Assembly: GCA_963663635.2 (NCBI GenBank)
Contig: CAXXMY010000022.1
Coordinates: 62,001-126,000, forward strand
Direction of reading: 5' to 3'
DNA from: Poriferisodalis sp963663635
GTDB lineage: Bacteria > Actinomycetota > Acidimicrobiia > Acidimicrobiales > Poriferisodalaceae
DNA length: 64,000 nucleotides
The stretch's first letter is position 1. Each line of letters opens with the position of its first letter. Positions 33,147 to 40,411 of the stretch are shown piece by piece. The position numbers and the translations under genes are program-made. The notes beneath the pieces are model-generated. The model had not been told where the DNA came from and made no database searches. It saw only the letters and a program-made list of their open reading frames with translations.

Positions 33147-35457
33147 CGATGCTCGCGAGTCGTGCGGCCGAGTGGATGGCGTCGATGTCGATGTAGCAGC
33201 CCTGCAGGTGCCGGTGTTCGGTTGATCGGAACGCCCGCCGGCCGTGCAAGATCCGACGGTTGTCGAACCCCACCAGCTCACCGGGGCGCAGGGTGATCTC
33301 GAACGCGAAGTCGTCGCGGTCGAGGAGGTCGATGAAGGCGCGGTACGCGCCGTAGAACGTCGCGTTTTCGGCTCGGTTGGCCGGCAGGGGCTCCATCGAG
33401 CGGTTGTTGACGCTGATGGCCTGCACTGTCCCGTCGCGGTCGAGTTCGATGAGTGGGCGCCGGGCCTGCAGATCTGTGTCCGCGCTGCGGTAGCGGAAGG
33501 TGACGTCGGTCGTCGTCAGCGTCCCGAACGCGGCGGGGTCGCTTTGTCGGAGGTGCGTGGCAGCGGCGAAGCCGTCGACGAACCGGCTGGCACCGCCGTC
33601 GGCGGCTGCGGTCAGGCAGTGCAGCAACTGCACGGTCGGGCACGGCTCGCGATAGGGGTTGTCGGTGTGGGCGGACAGGCCGAGCGGGGTGTAGGCGAGG
33701 TTGACGGGGTCGGGTTCGGCGATGACGTCGAAGAGGGTGCCGTAGTTGGTTGCTCGCACGAATCCGATGGTGTTGCCTACCTCGAGGACCGTTGCGGGCT
33801 TGACCCCGCAATCACCGAAGAGGGCGATGCCGAGCCGGGCGAGTTGGTCGACGAACGGGGCGTGATCACCGGTCCAGCTCGTGGCGTCGGCACGAAGCTG
33901 CTCTGCGAACGCCGGCGGCCACGGCTCGGCTTGCATGTCGGCGGGTTCTATGGCGGGAATGCGGCAGACGTGCCGCTCGCCCGAACGGTGATGCAGGGTG
34001 ACGGTGAGCTCGTCGTCGGTGCGGTCGGTGCGGACCACGGTCCATCCCTCCAACAACGTGGCATCGATGAGGTGTTGATCGTTGTGGGAGTCGCGGCACT
34101 CGGCGCACCGGCAGGCGTCGCGTGCCCACGCGGGATCGATCGGACGCTGCGGCGCGAGCGCTGCGGCAATCAGGCCCCGGTAGGTCTCGAGCGGAGCTTT
34201 GGCCCCGCCGTCGACCTTGAGACCGTCCACCTTGCCGACGTCGTCGTAAGCGCGCAGCCGAACTGCCTCGGCGGCGAAAGCGCCGGCTGCGAACGCCTCG
34301 GTGTCGTGTGGACCCAGCGGGCCTCCCTGCTCGGCCAACGACATCTGCGAGGCCTTGCTGAGGCGCTCGCGGTAGGCCGGCTCGACTGTCACGCGGTACC
34401 GCTTGGCGGTGACGTGGTGCCGGATGGGTTCGACGACAGCGGGGGACAGGAGCGGTCCGAGGGCCCGGGCCCCGACCTCGGCGTGGCTGGGCAGACCCCA
34501 CTCGCCGGCGTTGCCCAGGATGTGTCCGAGATCGTGCAGCAGGCAGGCGAGCACCATCTCATCGCCGGCACCGTCCGCAGCGGCCCCGGCGGCGGTCTGC
34601 AGTGCGTGGTCGAGCATCGTCACCTGCTCGCCGTAGGACTCGTGGGCGGTAGCGGCCAGCAGGTCCATCAGGACGTCGGCGAGCGGGAGCTCCCGGCCAA
34701 GCAGCGTCGACCTTTCCCAGCGGGGGTCGGGCGCGAATCCGCACAGGTCGGCGACGGTCGGGGCGACATCGAGGGGCGAAGCGGTCGGCCAGCCCGAGGC
34801 GGCCGGGACGCGGCCCGGCGCCCGCACCACCACGAAGGCCTCCAGCACTTCGGGGACCTGGTCGGTGTGGTTGGTGCCGAGCCCGCCGTGGTCAGTGCTC
34901 ACCAGCACCGATGCCTCGGGTCCGGCCGCGTCGAGCAGCCGGGCCAGCGCTGTGTCTGATTGCGTGGCCGCGGCGATGTAGGAGGCGCTGTCCCAGCCAT
35001 GGGCATGACCGTCGAGGTCGGGCCGGCAGAGATACACGAACGTGAGGTCGTGGCGACCGTCGGTGATGGCCGCGATCGCGGTGTCGACCGTGCGGCGGTC
35101 GTCGTCAAGGTCATGGCCGCCGTCGATCACGAACCGCTGGTTGGCCGCGTCGGGCTCAATCACAGTGTCGAGCGGCAGCCAGCTGACGAACATCGCGGTG
35201 GAGCGACCGGCCTGCCGGGCCGCTTTCAGGAACGAGGGCGCGTCGGTGCGCAGTGGCGCCGGCGTGTTGTCGGTCAACCCGTGGGCGGCGGGATCAACGC
35301 CCCGGAAGATCGAGGCGTGGACCGGGAGTGTCCATGGCGGCGTCACAGTGCGTGCGTTGAAGCACGACGCCCCTTCGAGCGCCAGGGTGGTCAGCGCGGG
35401 CATGGTGGCACGCGTGATGTGGCGGGGAGCCAATCCGTCGATTGACACCACCAGCAC
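33121..35457 (-). CDS. Three-domain putative phosphonate-degrading fusion: phosphodiesterase-like + PhnZ/TmpB-like HD oxygenase + TmpA/PhnY-like dioxygenase
   Basis: 778 residues from GTG 35457. Residues 1-265: alkaline-phosphatase-superfamily phosphodiesterase with Asp7 (VVSIDGLAP), probable nucleophile Thr43 (PWTLPVHASIFRG), Asp147/His151 (RPDLDGHAHG) and Asp189-His190 (STDHGG). Residues 275-435: HD-domain diiron oxygenase with His284 (LDHALQTA), His308-Asp309 (LLHDLGH), His325, His347/348 and Asp405/406 (LRAYDDVGK). Residues 440-775: gamma-butyrobetaine-hydroxylase-type enzyme with Cys449/451/454 (ACRCAEC) and the Fe site His597-x-Asp599 (SAHTDN) with His738 (RRILHGRR). TmpA hydroxylates 2-(trimethylamino)ethylphosphonate and TmpB cleaves it to glycine betaine and phosphate; PhnY/PhnZ act on 2-aminoethylphosphonate. 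Combining both steps in one chain is inferred. The last eight residues come from a repeat. Confidence 0.85.
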   Translation of the reverse strand: MLVVSIDGLAPRHITRATMPALTTLALEGASCFNARTVTPPWTLPVHASIFRGVDPAAHGLTDNTPAPLRTDAPSFLKAARQAGRSTAMFVSWLPLDTVIEPDAANQRFVIDGGHDLDDDRRTVDTAIAAITDGRHDLTFVYLCRPDLDGHAHGWDSASYIAAATQSDTALARLLDAAGPEASVLVSTDHGGLGTNHTDQVPEVLEAFVVVRAPGRVPAASGWPTASPLDVAPTVADLCGFAPDPRWERSTLLGRELPLADVLMDLLAATAHESYGEQVTMLDHALQTAAGAAADGAGDEMVLACLLHDLGHILGNAGEWGLPSHAEVGARALGPLLSPAVVEPIRHHVTAKRYRVTVEPAYRERLSKASQMSLAEQGGPLGPHDTEAFAAGAFAAEAVRLRAYDDVGKVDGLKVDGGAKAPLETYRGLIAAALAPQRPIDPAWARDACRCAECRDSHNDQHLIDATLLEGWTVVRTDRTDDELTVTLHHRSGERHVCRIPAIEPADMQAEPWPPAFAEQLRADATSWTGDHAPFVDQLARLGIALFGDCGVKPATVLEVGNTIGFVRATNYGTLFDVIAEPDPVNLAYTPLGLSAHTDNPYREPCPTVQLLHCLTAAADGGASRFVDGFAAATHLRQSDPAAFGTLTTTDVTFRYRSADTDLQARRPLIELDRDGTVQAISVNNRSMEPLPANRAENATFYGAYRAFIDLLDRDDFAFEITLRPGELVGFDNRRILHGRRAFRSTEHRHLQGCYIDIDAIHSAARLASIGRVRPTWS

Positions 35458-35607
35458 GGGGGAGCGCAGAGCGGTCGTGCCCGCAGGATACGACTGCCGA
35501 CTGGGATTCGTGTGATGGCTGGCTGTGGTGAGGCGGCCCGCGTGATGGCCGATGGGTCGACGGGACGGACAGTCTTCGACTTCGGTTGTGCTCGGCTGGG
35601 CAGCGGG

Positions 35608-35893
35608 TCAGTCGGGGATCCAGGATTCGGTCTCGATGCCGAGCCCGTCGGCGATGCGGTTGGCGTACGCGTAGTAGCCGACCACCTCGACGATGTCCCC
35701 GACGTCACGGTCAGAGAAACCGGCCGATCGCAGTGCGTGGACATCGGCGTCGCTCATGGCGCCCGGCGAGGTTGTCAGCTTGACCGCGAATCTCAGCATC
35801 GCCGTCCGTTTCGGCGACAGCGCTGCGGTGGTCCAGTCGTGTTCGATCGCTGCGACCAGTTCGTCGTCGTTGATCAGCCGGCGCAGACCGCGC
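35608..35893 (-). pseudogene. Peroxidase-related (AhpD-like) enzyme, C-terminal fragment
   Basis: Minus-strand codons read LRRLINDDELVAAIEHDW, TTAALSPKRTAMLRFAVKLT and FSDRDVGDIVEVVGYYAYAN, ending RIADGLGIETESWIPD. This is the C-terminal half of the uncharacterised peroxidase-related AhpD-like family. The N-terminal half with the Cys-x-x-Cys or His proton-relay region is missing, and no start codon fits the 5' edge. The last 12 codons recur at 37106-37142. Confidence 0.75.
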
Positions 35894-35896
35894 CGG

Positions 35897-36139
35897 TCAG
35901 TCGCTTTCGTCGGGTTCCGGTGGCTCGTCCACGTCTTGAATTGCGGGCAGAGTCATCTTCTGAGGGCGTTCCCGCTGCGCGACATATCGGCCGATGAGGT
36001 TGACACCAACCAGCGGCGCAACAGCGGTGACAATGACGGCGATGCCGTAGGACGAACGATCCGTCATGATCAGAACGAACCCACAGACCAACGCGAGGAC
36101 AGCAAAAAATCCAAGCGAGCAACTGGCCACGGTCAGCAC
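35897..36139 (-). CDS. Small hypothetical membrane protein
   Basis: 80 residues from the start at 36139. Two membrane segments: SLGFFAVLALVCGFVLIM and GIAVIVTAVAPLVGVNLIG, then a basic RYVAQRERPQK and an acidic tail ending DEPPEPDESD. It looks like an ordinary small integral membrane protein; no family recognised. It lies immediately upstream of the AhpD-like fragment on the same strand. Confidence 0.5.
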   Translation of the reverse strand: MLTVASCSLGFFAVLALVCGFVLIMTDRSSYGIAVIVTAVAPLVGVNLIGRYVAQRERPQKMTLPAIQDVDEPPEPDESD

Positions 36140-36228
36140 GCCGGTCGTTTCCTCGGACTCGGTGGGCTCGGGCTGAGCCGGTACAGGGAGTGCGTCGCGG
36201 GAGTCGTCAGCGTCCTAACTCGGATCGC

Positions 36229-36435
36229 TCACTCGGGATGGACTCCCGACGATGCCGTGAGCGCCGCGTGCGCATCATCCTCCATTGTCAGCCAGTCTTG
36301 GAATATCGCGAGCAGGAGGTCGTTCTCTGGTTCGTCGCCGAGGTTGTAGTCGTCGTAGACGCCCCAGTAGTCGAAGATCCGAGCAGCGTCGTGCCGGATA
36401 AGGACACTGTTGACATCGTATGGGGAATTACCCAT
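36229..36435 (-). CDS. Small hypothetical acidic protein
   Basis: 68 residues from ATG 36435, divergent from the Xre gene at 36462 with a 26-base gap. Acidic and aromatic (DYWGVYDDYNLGDEPENDLL, IFQDWLTMEDDAHAAL), consistent with a small soluble helical protein. It could be regulated by the divergent Xre protein. No family recognised and no toxin motif seen. Confidence 0.4.
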   Translation of the reverse strand: MGNSPYDVNSVLIRHDAARIFDYWGVYDDYNLGDEPENDLLLAIFQDWLTMEDDAHAALTASSGVHPE

Positions 36436-36461
36436 ACTGATTGGCAGGGAGGCATCCGCTG

Positions 36462-36749
36462 ATGGCGCGCACATACGACGAAGCGACTGCGGCACGCCGA
36501 GCGCGACTTGGCCCGGACGCTGAGGCGCAGGCCGAGGTGCTTGCACAGGCGTACGAGATCGGGTTGCAGTTCATGGCGCTGCGCGAACAGCACGATCTGA
36601 CCCAGGCTGAGTTGGCTGAGCGCTGCGGCATCGATCAGGCTGACATCAGTCGGATCGAACGCGGTGCGACGAGTCCCACCGCCCGCACACTGCAACGAAT
36701 CGCAGCTGCCCTCGACGCCGACGTTCGTGTCGTGGCACGCGCCTCGTGA
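36462..36749 (+). CDS. Xre-family helix-turn-helix protein
   Basis: 95 residues from ATG 36462. N-terminal helix (ARTYDEATAARRARLGPDAE) then the Xre domain at about 38-90: ALREQHDLTQAELAERCG, IDQADISRIERGATSP, TARTLQRIAAALDADVRVV. The helical extension before the HTH is typical of HigA-type antitoxins, but no RelE/HigB-like gene adjoins it. Probably an orphan antitoxin or local repressor. The nearest gene is the divergent 68-residue protein. Confidence 0.8.
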   Translation: MARTYDEATAARRARLGPDAEAQAEVLAQAYEIGLQFMALREQHDLTQAELAERCGIDQADISRIERGATSPTARTLQRIAAALDADVRVVARAS

Positions 36750-36768
36750 CCAGTCGCGGGCGAGTTCG

Positions 36769-37056
36769 GTGACCGAGAGCGGCGACCGGCCGGAAGTCCC
36801 GGCGACGGCGGTCCGAGGGCGCCGCACACCCACATTCAGCCTCGACACGGTGCCCGCCGCGCTCACGAAGGCACACGTCACGGCCACATGGGCCGAACTC
36901 GTCGTGCTCGCCGGCTCGGTGCTCTTCGTCGACGAGTCGCCGCGGCGGATCGTCGCTACGGCCGGAAGTCGAGTCCCGATCGTTCCCGGCGTCCGCCACC
37001 ACGTCGAGCCCGACACGAGCGCCGAGTTCTACGTCCAGTTCTACGAACGGAGCTAG
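36769..37056 (+). CDS. DUF1971 cupin-like protein
   Basis: 95 residues from GTG 36769, 19 bases after the Xre gene. RRTPTFSLDTVPAALTKAHV, WAELVVLAGSVLFVDESP, VPIVPGVRHHVEPDTSAE and FYVQFYERS follow the small beta-barrel pattern of DUF1971, found alone or before TehB-like tellurite methyltransferases. The HH and E residues could bind a metal (inference). A decayed partial copy lies at 33069-33146. Confidence 0.65.
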   Translation: MTESGDRPEVPATAVRGRRTPTFSLDTVPAALTKAHVTATWAELVVLAGSVLFVDESPRRIVATAGSRVPIVPGVRHHVEPDTSAEFYVQFYERS

Positions 37057-37105
37057 CCGTGCTTTCGGGCTTTGCTCATTGTCGGCTGGGTTGGGTTGCG
37101 GGTCA

Positions 37106-37142
37106 GTCGGGGATCCAGGATTCGGTTTCGACGCCGAGGCTG
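37106..37142 (-). repeat. Second copy of the AhpD-like gene 3' end
   Basis: Minus-strand codons LGVETESWIPD plus stop repeat those at 35608-35645, with similar 3' flank. The copy is cut at about 37143 by an IS fragment. Confidence 0.75.
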
Positions 37143-37277
37143 TCTGTCCCGTGTCATCGTTTGTTGCTCAGGTTCGGGTTTGATGCCCGTGCAAGGAGAG
37201 ACAGATGCCGAGACCGTCGAATAAGTCCGCGGAGCAGAAGCTCCAGGTGGTGCTGAGTGTGCTGCGGGGAGAGCAGA
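37143..37277 (+). mobile_element. IS fragment with truncated orfA
   Basis: ATG 37205 after AAGGAGAG starts MPRPSNKSAEQKLQVVLSVL, the N-terminus of an IS3-type OrfA, cut after 24 codons by the next IS3 at 37278. No continuation was seen to the right of that element. Confidence 0.65.
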
Positions 37278-37327
37278 TGAATCACCCCGTGTTTGGTGGA
37301 GGCTCTGTTCCTTGAGAGGATGGAGCG

Positions 37328-37621
37328 ATGCCAGGAAATGGGAGATATCCGGTCGAGCTGCGTGAGCGGGCGGTGCGGATGGTGCTCGACAATGAGCGTC
37401 TTTATGGTTCGCAGTGGGAGGCGATCAGCTCGGTCGCGGACAAGCTGGGCCCGACCGCGGAGACGGTGCGCAAGTGGGTGCGCCGCGCTGAGATCGACGG
37501 CGGGACCCGCCCGGGCGTGACGACTCTGGAGCGTGCCCGGATCAAAGAGCTCGAGGGCGAGAATCGTGAGCTGCGCCGCGCGAACGAGATATTGAAGGCG
37601 GCGTCGGCTTTCTTCGGGTAA
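37328..37621 (+). CDS. IS3-family OrfA
   Basis: 97 residues. The helix-turn-helix YPVELRERAVRMVLDNERLY, WVRRAEIDGGTRPGVT and the zipper ARIKELEGENRELRRANEIL are typical IS3 OrfA. It ends KAASAFFG at a stop beside the likely frameshift region where OrfB is joined in related elements. Ribosome-site-like GAGAGGATGGAGCG precedes ATG 37328. Without intact OrfB it cannot drive transposition, but it could act as a repressor. Confidence 0.88.
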   Translation: MPGNGRYPVELRERAVRMVLDNERLYGSQWEAISSVADKLGPTAETVRKWVRRAEIDGGTRPGVTTLERARIKELEGENRELRRANEILKAASAFFG

Positions 37622-38344
37622 GGGGCTCGACCGCCAGTCGAAGCGATAGTGGCGTTCGTCGACGCCCATCGCGGCCGGTTCGGGGTCGAGCCGATCTGCG
37701 CCGTGCTCGCTGAGCACGGCGTCGGGATCGCCCCGTGCGCCTATTGGGCAGCCAGGCGCCGGCCGCCCTCGGCGCGGGCGCTGCGGGATGCCTGGTTGTG
37801 CGGGGAGATCGCCCGGATGCATCGGGAGAACTATGACGCCTATGGGGCGGCCAAGGTGTGGGACCGCCTCAACAGCGTCGAGGGCATCAGGGTGGCTCGC
37901 TGCACTGTGGAACGGCTGATGCGCCGCATGGGCCTCGAAGGGACCCGCCGAGGCGGCACGGTCCGCACGACGACCCCAGCTGATGACGCCGAGCGGCCAG
38001 CCGACCTGGTGAACCGGGACTTTGCCGTGCCGGCCCCGAACCGGCTGTGGCTAGCGGATCTCACCTATGTGCGCACCCGCAGCGGCTGGGTGTACGTGTC
38101 GTTCGTGATCGACGCCTATTCGCGCCGGGTGCTGGGCTGGCAGGCGTCGCGGTCGATGCGCACCGAGCTGGCGCTCGACGCCTTGGAGATGGCCATCTCG
38201 GGGCGCCGCCGCGACGGCCACAGCACCGCCGAGGTGACTCATCACAGCGACCGCGGGTCGCAATATCTGTCCATCCGCTACAGCCAGCGCCTCGACGACA
38301 ACGACATCGTCGCCTCGGTCGGCACCAAGGGCGACTCCTATGAC

Positions 38345-38570
38345 TGTGAGCATGATGGTGTTCGCTGTTCGGCTGGTGTTTGACCCTTGCTTATGACTGG
38401 CCGGTGTGCCTTGGCGTTGATCTGTCGGCGCCAGTCGGGCAGCGATCAACGCAGCGCCGGCTGGCCGGGAGGGTCGTGACCGAATAGGGGCCTGCTCTTT
38501 TGGACCGACCCGTCACAGTCCTGTCCTTCCCGCCCGACCAGCTGGCATCCACAGTCCCCCGAGGACAGCA
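38345..38570 (+). ncRNA. Candidate IS110 bridge RNA (element 3)
   Basis: 226-nt leader. Four guide-like words: TATGAC (38392-38397) equals the left target half, GGCGTT (38413-38418) is complementary to the right target half AACGCC, ATAGGGGC (38484-38491) equals the right end, and TCACA (38513-38517) is complementary to the left-end start TGTGA. Their order agrees with target loop then donor loop. Confidence 0.65.
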
Positions 38571-39650
38571 ATGACCAGTATCGCGCCAGGGCCGAAGCGG
38601 GCGAGAATCGTCGTCGGCGTTGACACGCACAAGCACATGCATGCCGCGGTCGCCGTCGACGAGCTCGGCAGCCGCCTCGGCGAATGCCATGTGCGGGCGA
38701 ACCGGGAGGGCTACGCGCAGCTTGAGGCGTGGGCTGTGTCGCTGGGGCGGCCGATGGCGTTCGGGGTCGAGGGCACCGGCAGCTACGGCGTCGGTCTGGC
38801 CAGCTGGCTGCGCCGCAACGGCTACCGGCTGGTTGAGGTGAATCGGGGCGATCGCCGTTCCCGCAGGATGAACGGCAAGACCGACGCCCTGGACGCCGAA
38901 GCCGCCGCGCGCTCAGTGCTGTCGGGCGAGTCCACCGCCGTGGCGAAGTCCGCGGATGGCACCGTGGAGATGATCCGCCAGATCAAGATCGCCCGCGACA
39001 CAGCCCGCAAGGGCCCCACATCGGCGATCGTCACTCTCAAGGCGGTGATCGTGACCGTCCCCGCCGAGCTGCGCGAGCAGCTCGAGGGCATGGCGGACAA
39101 GGCGCTCATCGGCCGCTGTTCCGGCTTGCGGCCTGGCCCCATGACCACGCCGACCGCGTCGGCCAAGCACACCCTGCGATCGCTGGCCAAGCGTTGGATC
39201 GCCCTCAACGCCGAGATCGACGATCACGACCCGATACTCGACGAACCCGCCCGCGCCCACTCCCCGAACCTGCGAGACGGGTTCGGGATCGGCGCTGACA
39301 CCGCAGCCGAGATGCTCATCGTCTTCGGCGACAACCCCGACCGCATCCGCTCCCAAGCAGCCTTCGCCAAACTCTGCGGCGCCTGTCCGATCCCCGCCTC
39401 ATCGGGCGTCACCAACCGGCACCGGCTCTCCCGCGCCGGGCACCGACAAGCCAACGCCGCGCTCTGCCGCGCCGTCATCGTGCGCATGCGCTTCCACCAG
39501 CCCACCATCGACTGCACCCGCCGACGCACCACCGAAGGCCTCTCCAAAAGAGACATCATCCGCTGCCTCAAACGATTCCTCGCCCGCGAGGTCTACCAAC
39601 GCGTCATGACCGACCACCGCGCACGACTCGACTCCCAACACACCCCATGA
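38571..39650 (+). CDS. IS110-family transposase, element 3
   Basis: 359 residues. The RuvC-like DEDD domain has IVVGVDTHKHMHAAVAVDEL, Glu in GVEGTGSYG and the Asp pair in MNGKTDALDAEAAARSVL. The C-terminal Tnp_20 domain has FGIGADTAAEMLIVFGDN, CGACPIPASSGVTNRHRLSR with the conserved Ser, and the DIIRCLKRFLAREVYQRVM tail. Same subgroup as element 1 (shared RCLKRF and PIPASSG). Intact, at known ends, and recently inserted as judged by the perfectly restorable target, so it is a good candidate for an active element. Confidence 0.92.
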   Translation: MTSIAPGPKRARIVVGVDTHKHMHAAVAVDELGSRLGECHVRANREGYAQLEAWAVSLGRPMAFGVEGTGSYGVGLASWLRRNGYRLVEVNRGDRRSRRMNGKTDALDAEAAARSVLSGESTAVAKSADGTVEMIRQIKIARDTARKGPTSAIVTLKAVIVTVPAELREQLEGMADKALIGRCSGLRPGPMTTPTASAKHTLRSLAKRWIALNAEIDDHDPILDEPARAHSPNLRDGFGIGADTAAEMLIVFGDNPDRIRSQAAFAKLCGACPIPASSGVTNRHRLSRAGHRQANAALCRAVIVRMRFHQPTIDCTRRRTTEGLSKRDIIRCLKRFLAREVYQRVMTDHRARLDSQHTP

Positions 39651-39945
39651 AACAAAGTCTTGACCTATAGGGGCTTCAACGCCATGATCGAGAGCTTCAA
39701 CGGCCTGTTCAAATGGGAGCTGATCTACCCCCGCGGCCTGTGGCGCGGCCTCAGCGACGTCGAGTTCGCCACCCTCGAATACATCGACTGGTACAACCAC
39801 CGACGCAGCCACAGCGCCCTGCTGCCCGGCCGCGGCAACTACACCACACCCGCCGAACACGAAACCGCCTACTACCGTCAAACCGTCACAGCCACCCCGG
39901 CCGTGACTCAACAACCCGAGCCTCTACGCAACACGGGGTGATTCA

Positions 39946-40179
39946 CTGCCAGCACACAGGTTGGCGGCGGTCATGCTCGCTTTCGCGCACAACCTCGGCC
40001 TGCTCCGCAAGCTCCGTTACAAAGAAGCACAACTCGAAGCCGCCTTGGACGCACCCGAACCCGCTCCCTCGACCCCCGACCAGCCAACCGAGCAGATCGC
40101 CGACGCTCAAGACACACCTACCCAACACACCGCCACGACCTCCAGCCGAGCACCGCCCAAGAACTCTCCCGAGACCTGA
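39946..40179 (+). pseudogene. Transposase-like C-terminal fragment
   Basis: Directly after the IS3 end the codons read LPAHRLAAVMLAFAHNLGLL, RKLRYKEAQLEAALDAPEPA and a Pro/Thr-rich tail to a stop at 40179. The first part resembles the end of a transposase, but I cannot name the family. No start codon or element end is visible. Confidence 0.4.
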
Positions 40180-40183
40180 ACTC

Positions 40184-40212
40184 GAAGTTGACGGTCCCCG
40201 ACCGTCAACTTC
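40184..40212. terminator. Strong hairpin after the fragment's stop
   Basis: A 13-bp perfect stem (GAAGTTGACGGTC / GACCGTCAACTTC) with a three-base CCC loop begins five bases after the stop at 40179. No T run follows, so termination is a guess. Confidence 0.5.
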
Positions 40213-40250
40213 GTCGCGTCCCAACACCAACCGGTGAGCGCCGGCAAGAG

Positions 40251-40390
40251 CCCCAAACGGCCCAAAACGGGCGCAAACCCCGCCCGACACGCCGCAACGA
40301 ACAAGAAACGACCCCAAACGGTCCAAAACGGGCGCGAACGCCCCTTCAAATGCCGACTGGCGAACTAAAGAGCCCCCAACTGGCGAACTA
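40251..40390. repeat. Direct repeats in a gene-free stretch
   Basis: A 28-base unit starting CCCCAAACGG occurs at 40251-40278 and 40312-40339 (two differences). ACTGGCGAACTA occurs at 40355-40366 and 40379-40390. No gene is seen between 40180 and 40411. Confidence 0.7.
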
Positions 40391-40411
40391 GCCAGTACAA
40401 GAGGCAGAGAC

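Larger units (their letters stand above)
38345..39677 (+). mobile_element. IS110-family element 3, complete, exact ends known
   Basis: 1333 bp inserted into the IS3 orfB between TATGAC and AACGCC. The left end starts TGTGAGC, the right end finishes ATAGGGGCTTC. No target duplication beyond a possible shared C. Contains a 226-nt leader and an intact transposase. Confidence 0.9.
37625..39941 (+). pseudogene. IS3-family OrfB split by the IS110 insertion
   Basis: First part 37625-38344: AFVDAHRGRFGVEPICAVLA, Asp in LWLADLTYVRTRSGWVYVSF, Asp in VTHHSDRGSQYLSI, ending GTKGDSYD. Second part from 39678: NAMIESFNGLFKWELIYPRG (catalytic Glu) to VTQQPEPLRNTG and a stop inside the terminal repeat. Joining 38344 to 39678 restores the frame exactly (GDSYD-NAMIESFNG), so the IS110 removed no bases. 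OrfB is presumably made by frameshifting from OrfA. Confidence 0.88.
37278..39945 (+). mobile_element. IS3-family element interrupted by an IS110
   Basis: Inverted ends TGAATCACCCCGTGTT at 37278 and 39945. Without the 1333-bp IS110 (38345-39677) the IS3 is 1335 bp. No clear target duplication. Its right end resembles the tail at 30328-30442. Confidence 0.9.

Noticed and set aside
33244..34959. 571-codon open frame on the plus strand
   Set aside because: Antisense to the phosphonate fusion gene; Val/Gly/Arg-rich composition typical of high-GC shadow frames and no domain pattern.
22603..40400. Prophage
   Set aside because: Only an integrase and IS elements are present; no capsid, portal, terminase or tail genes.
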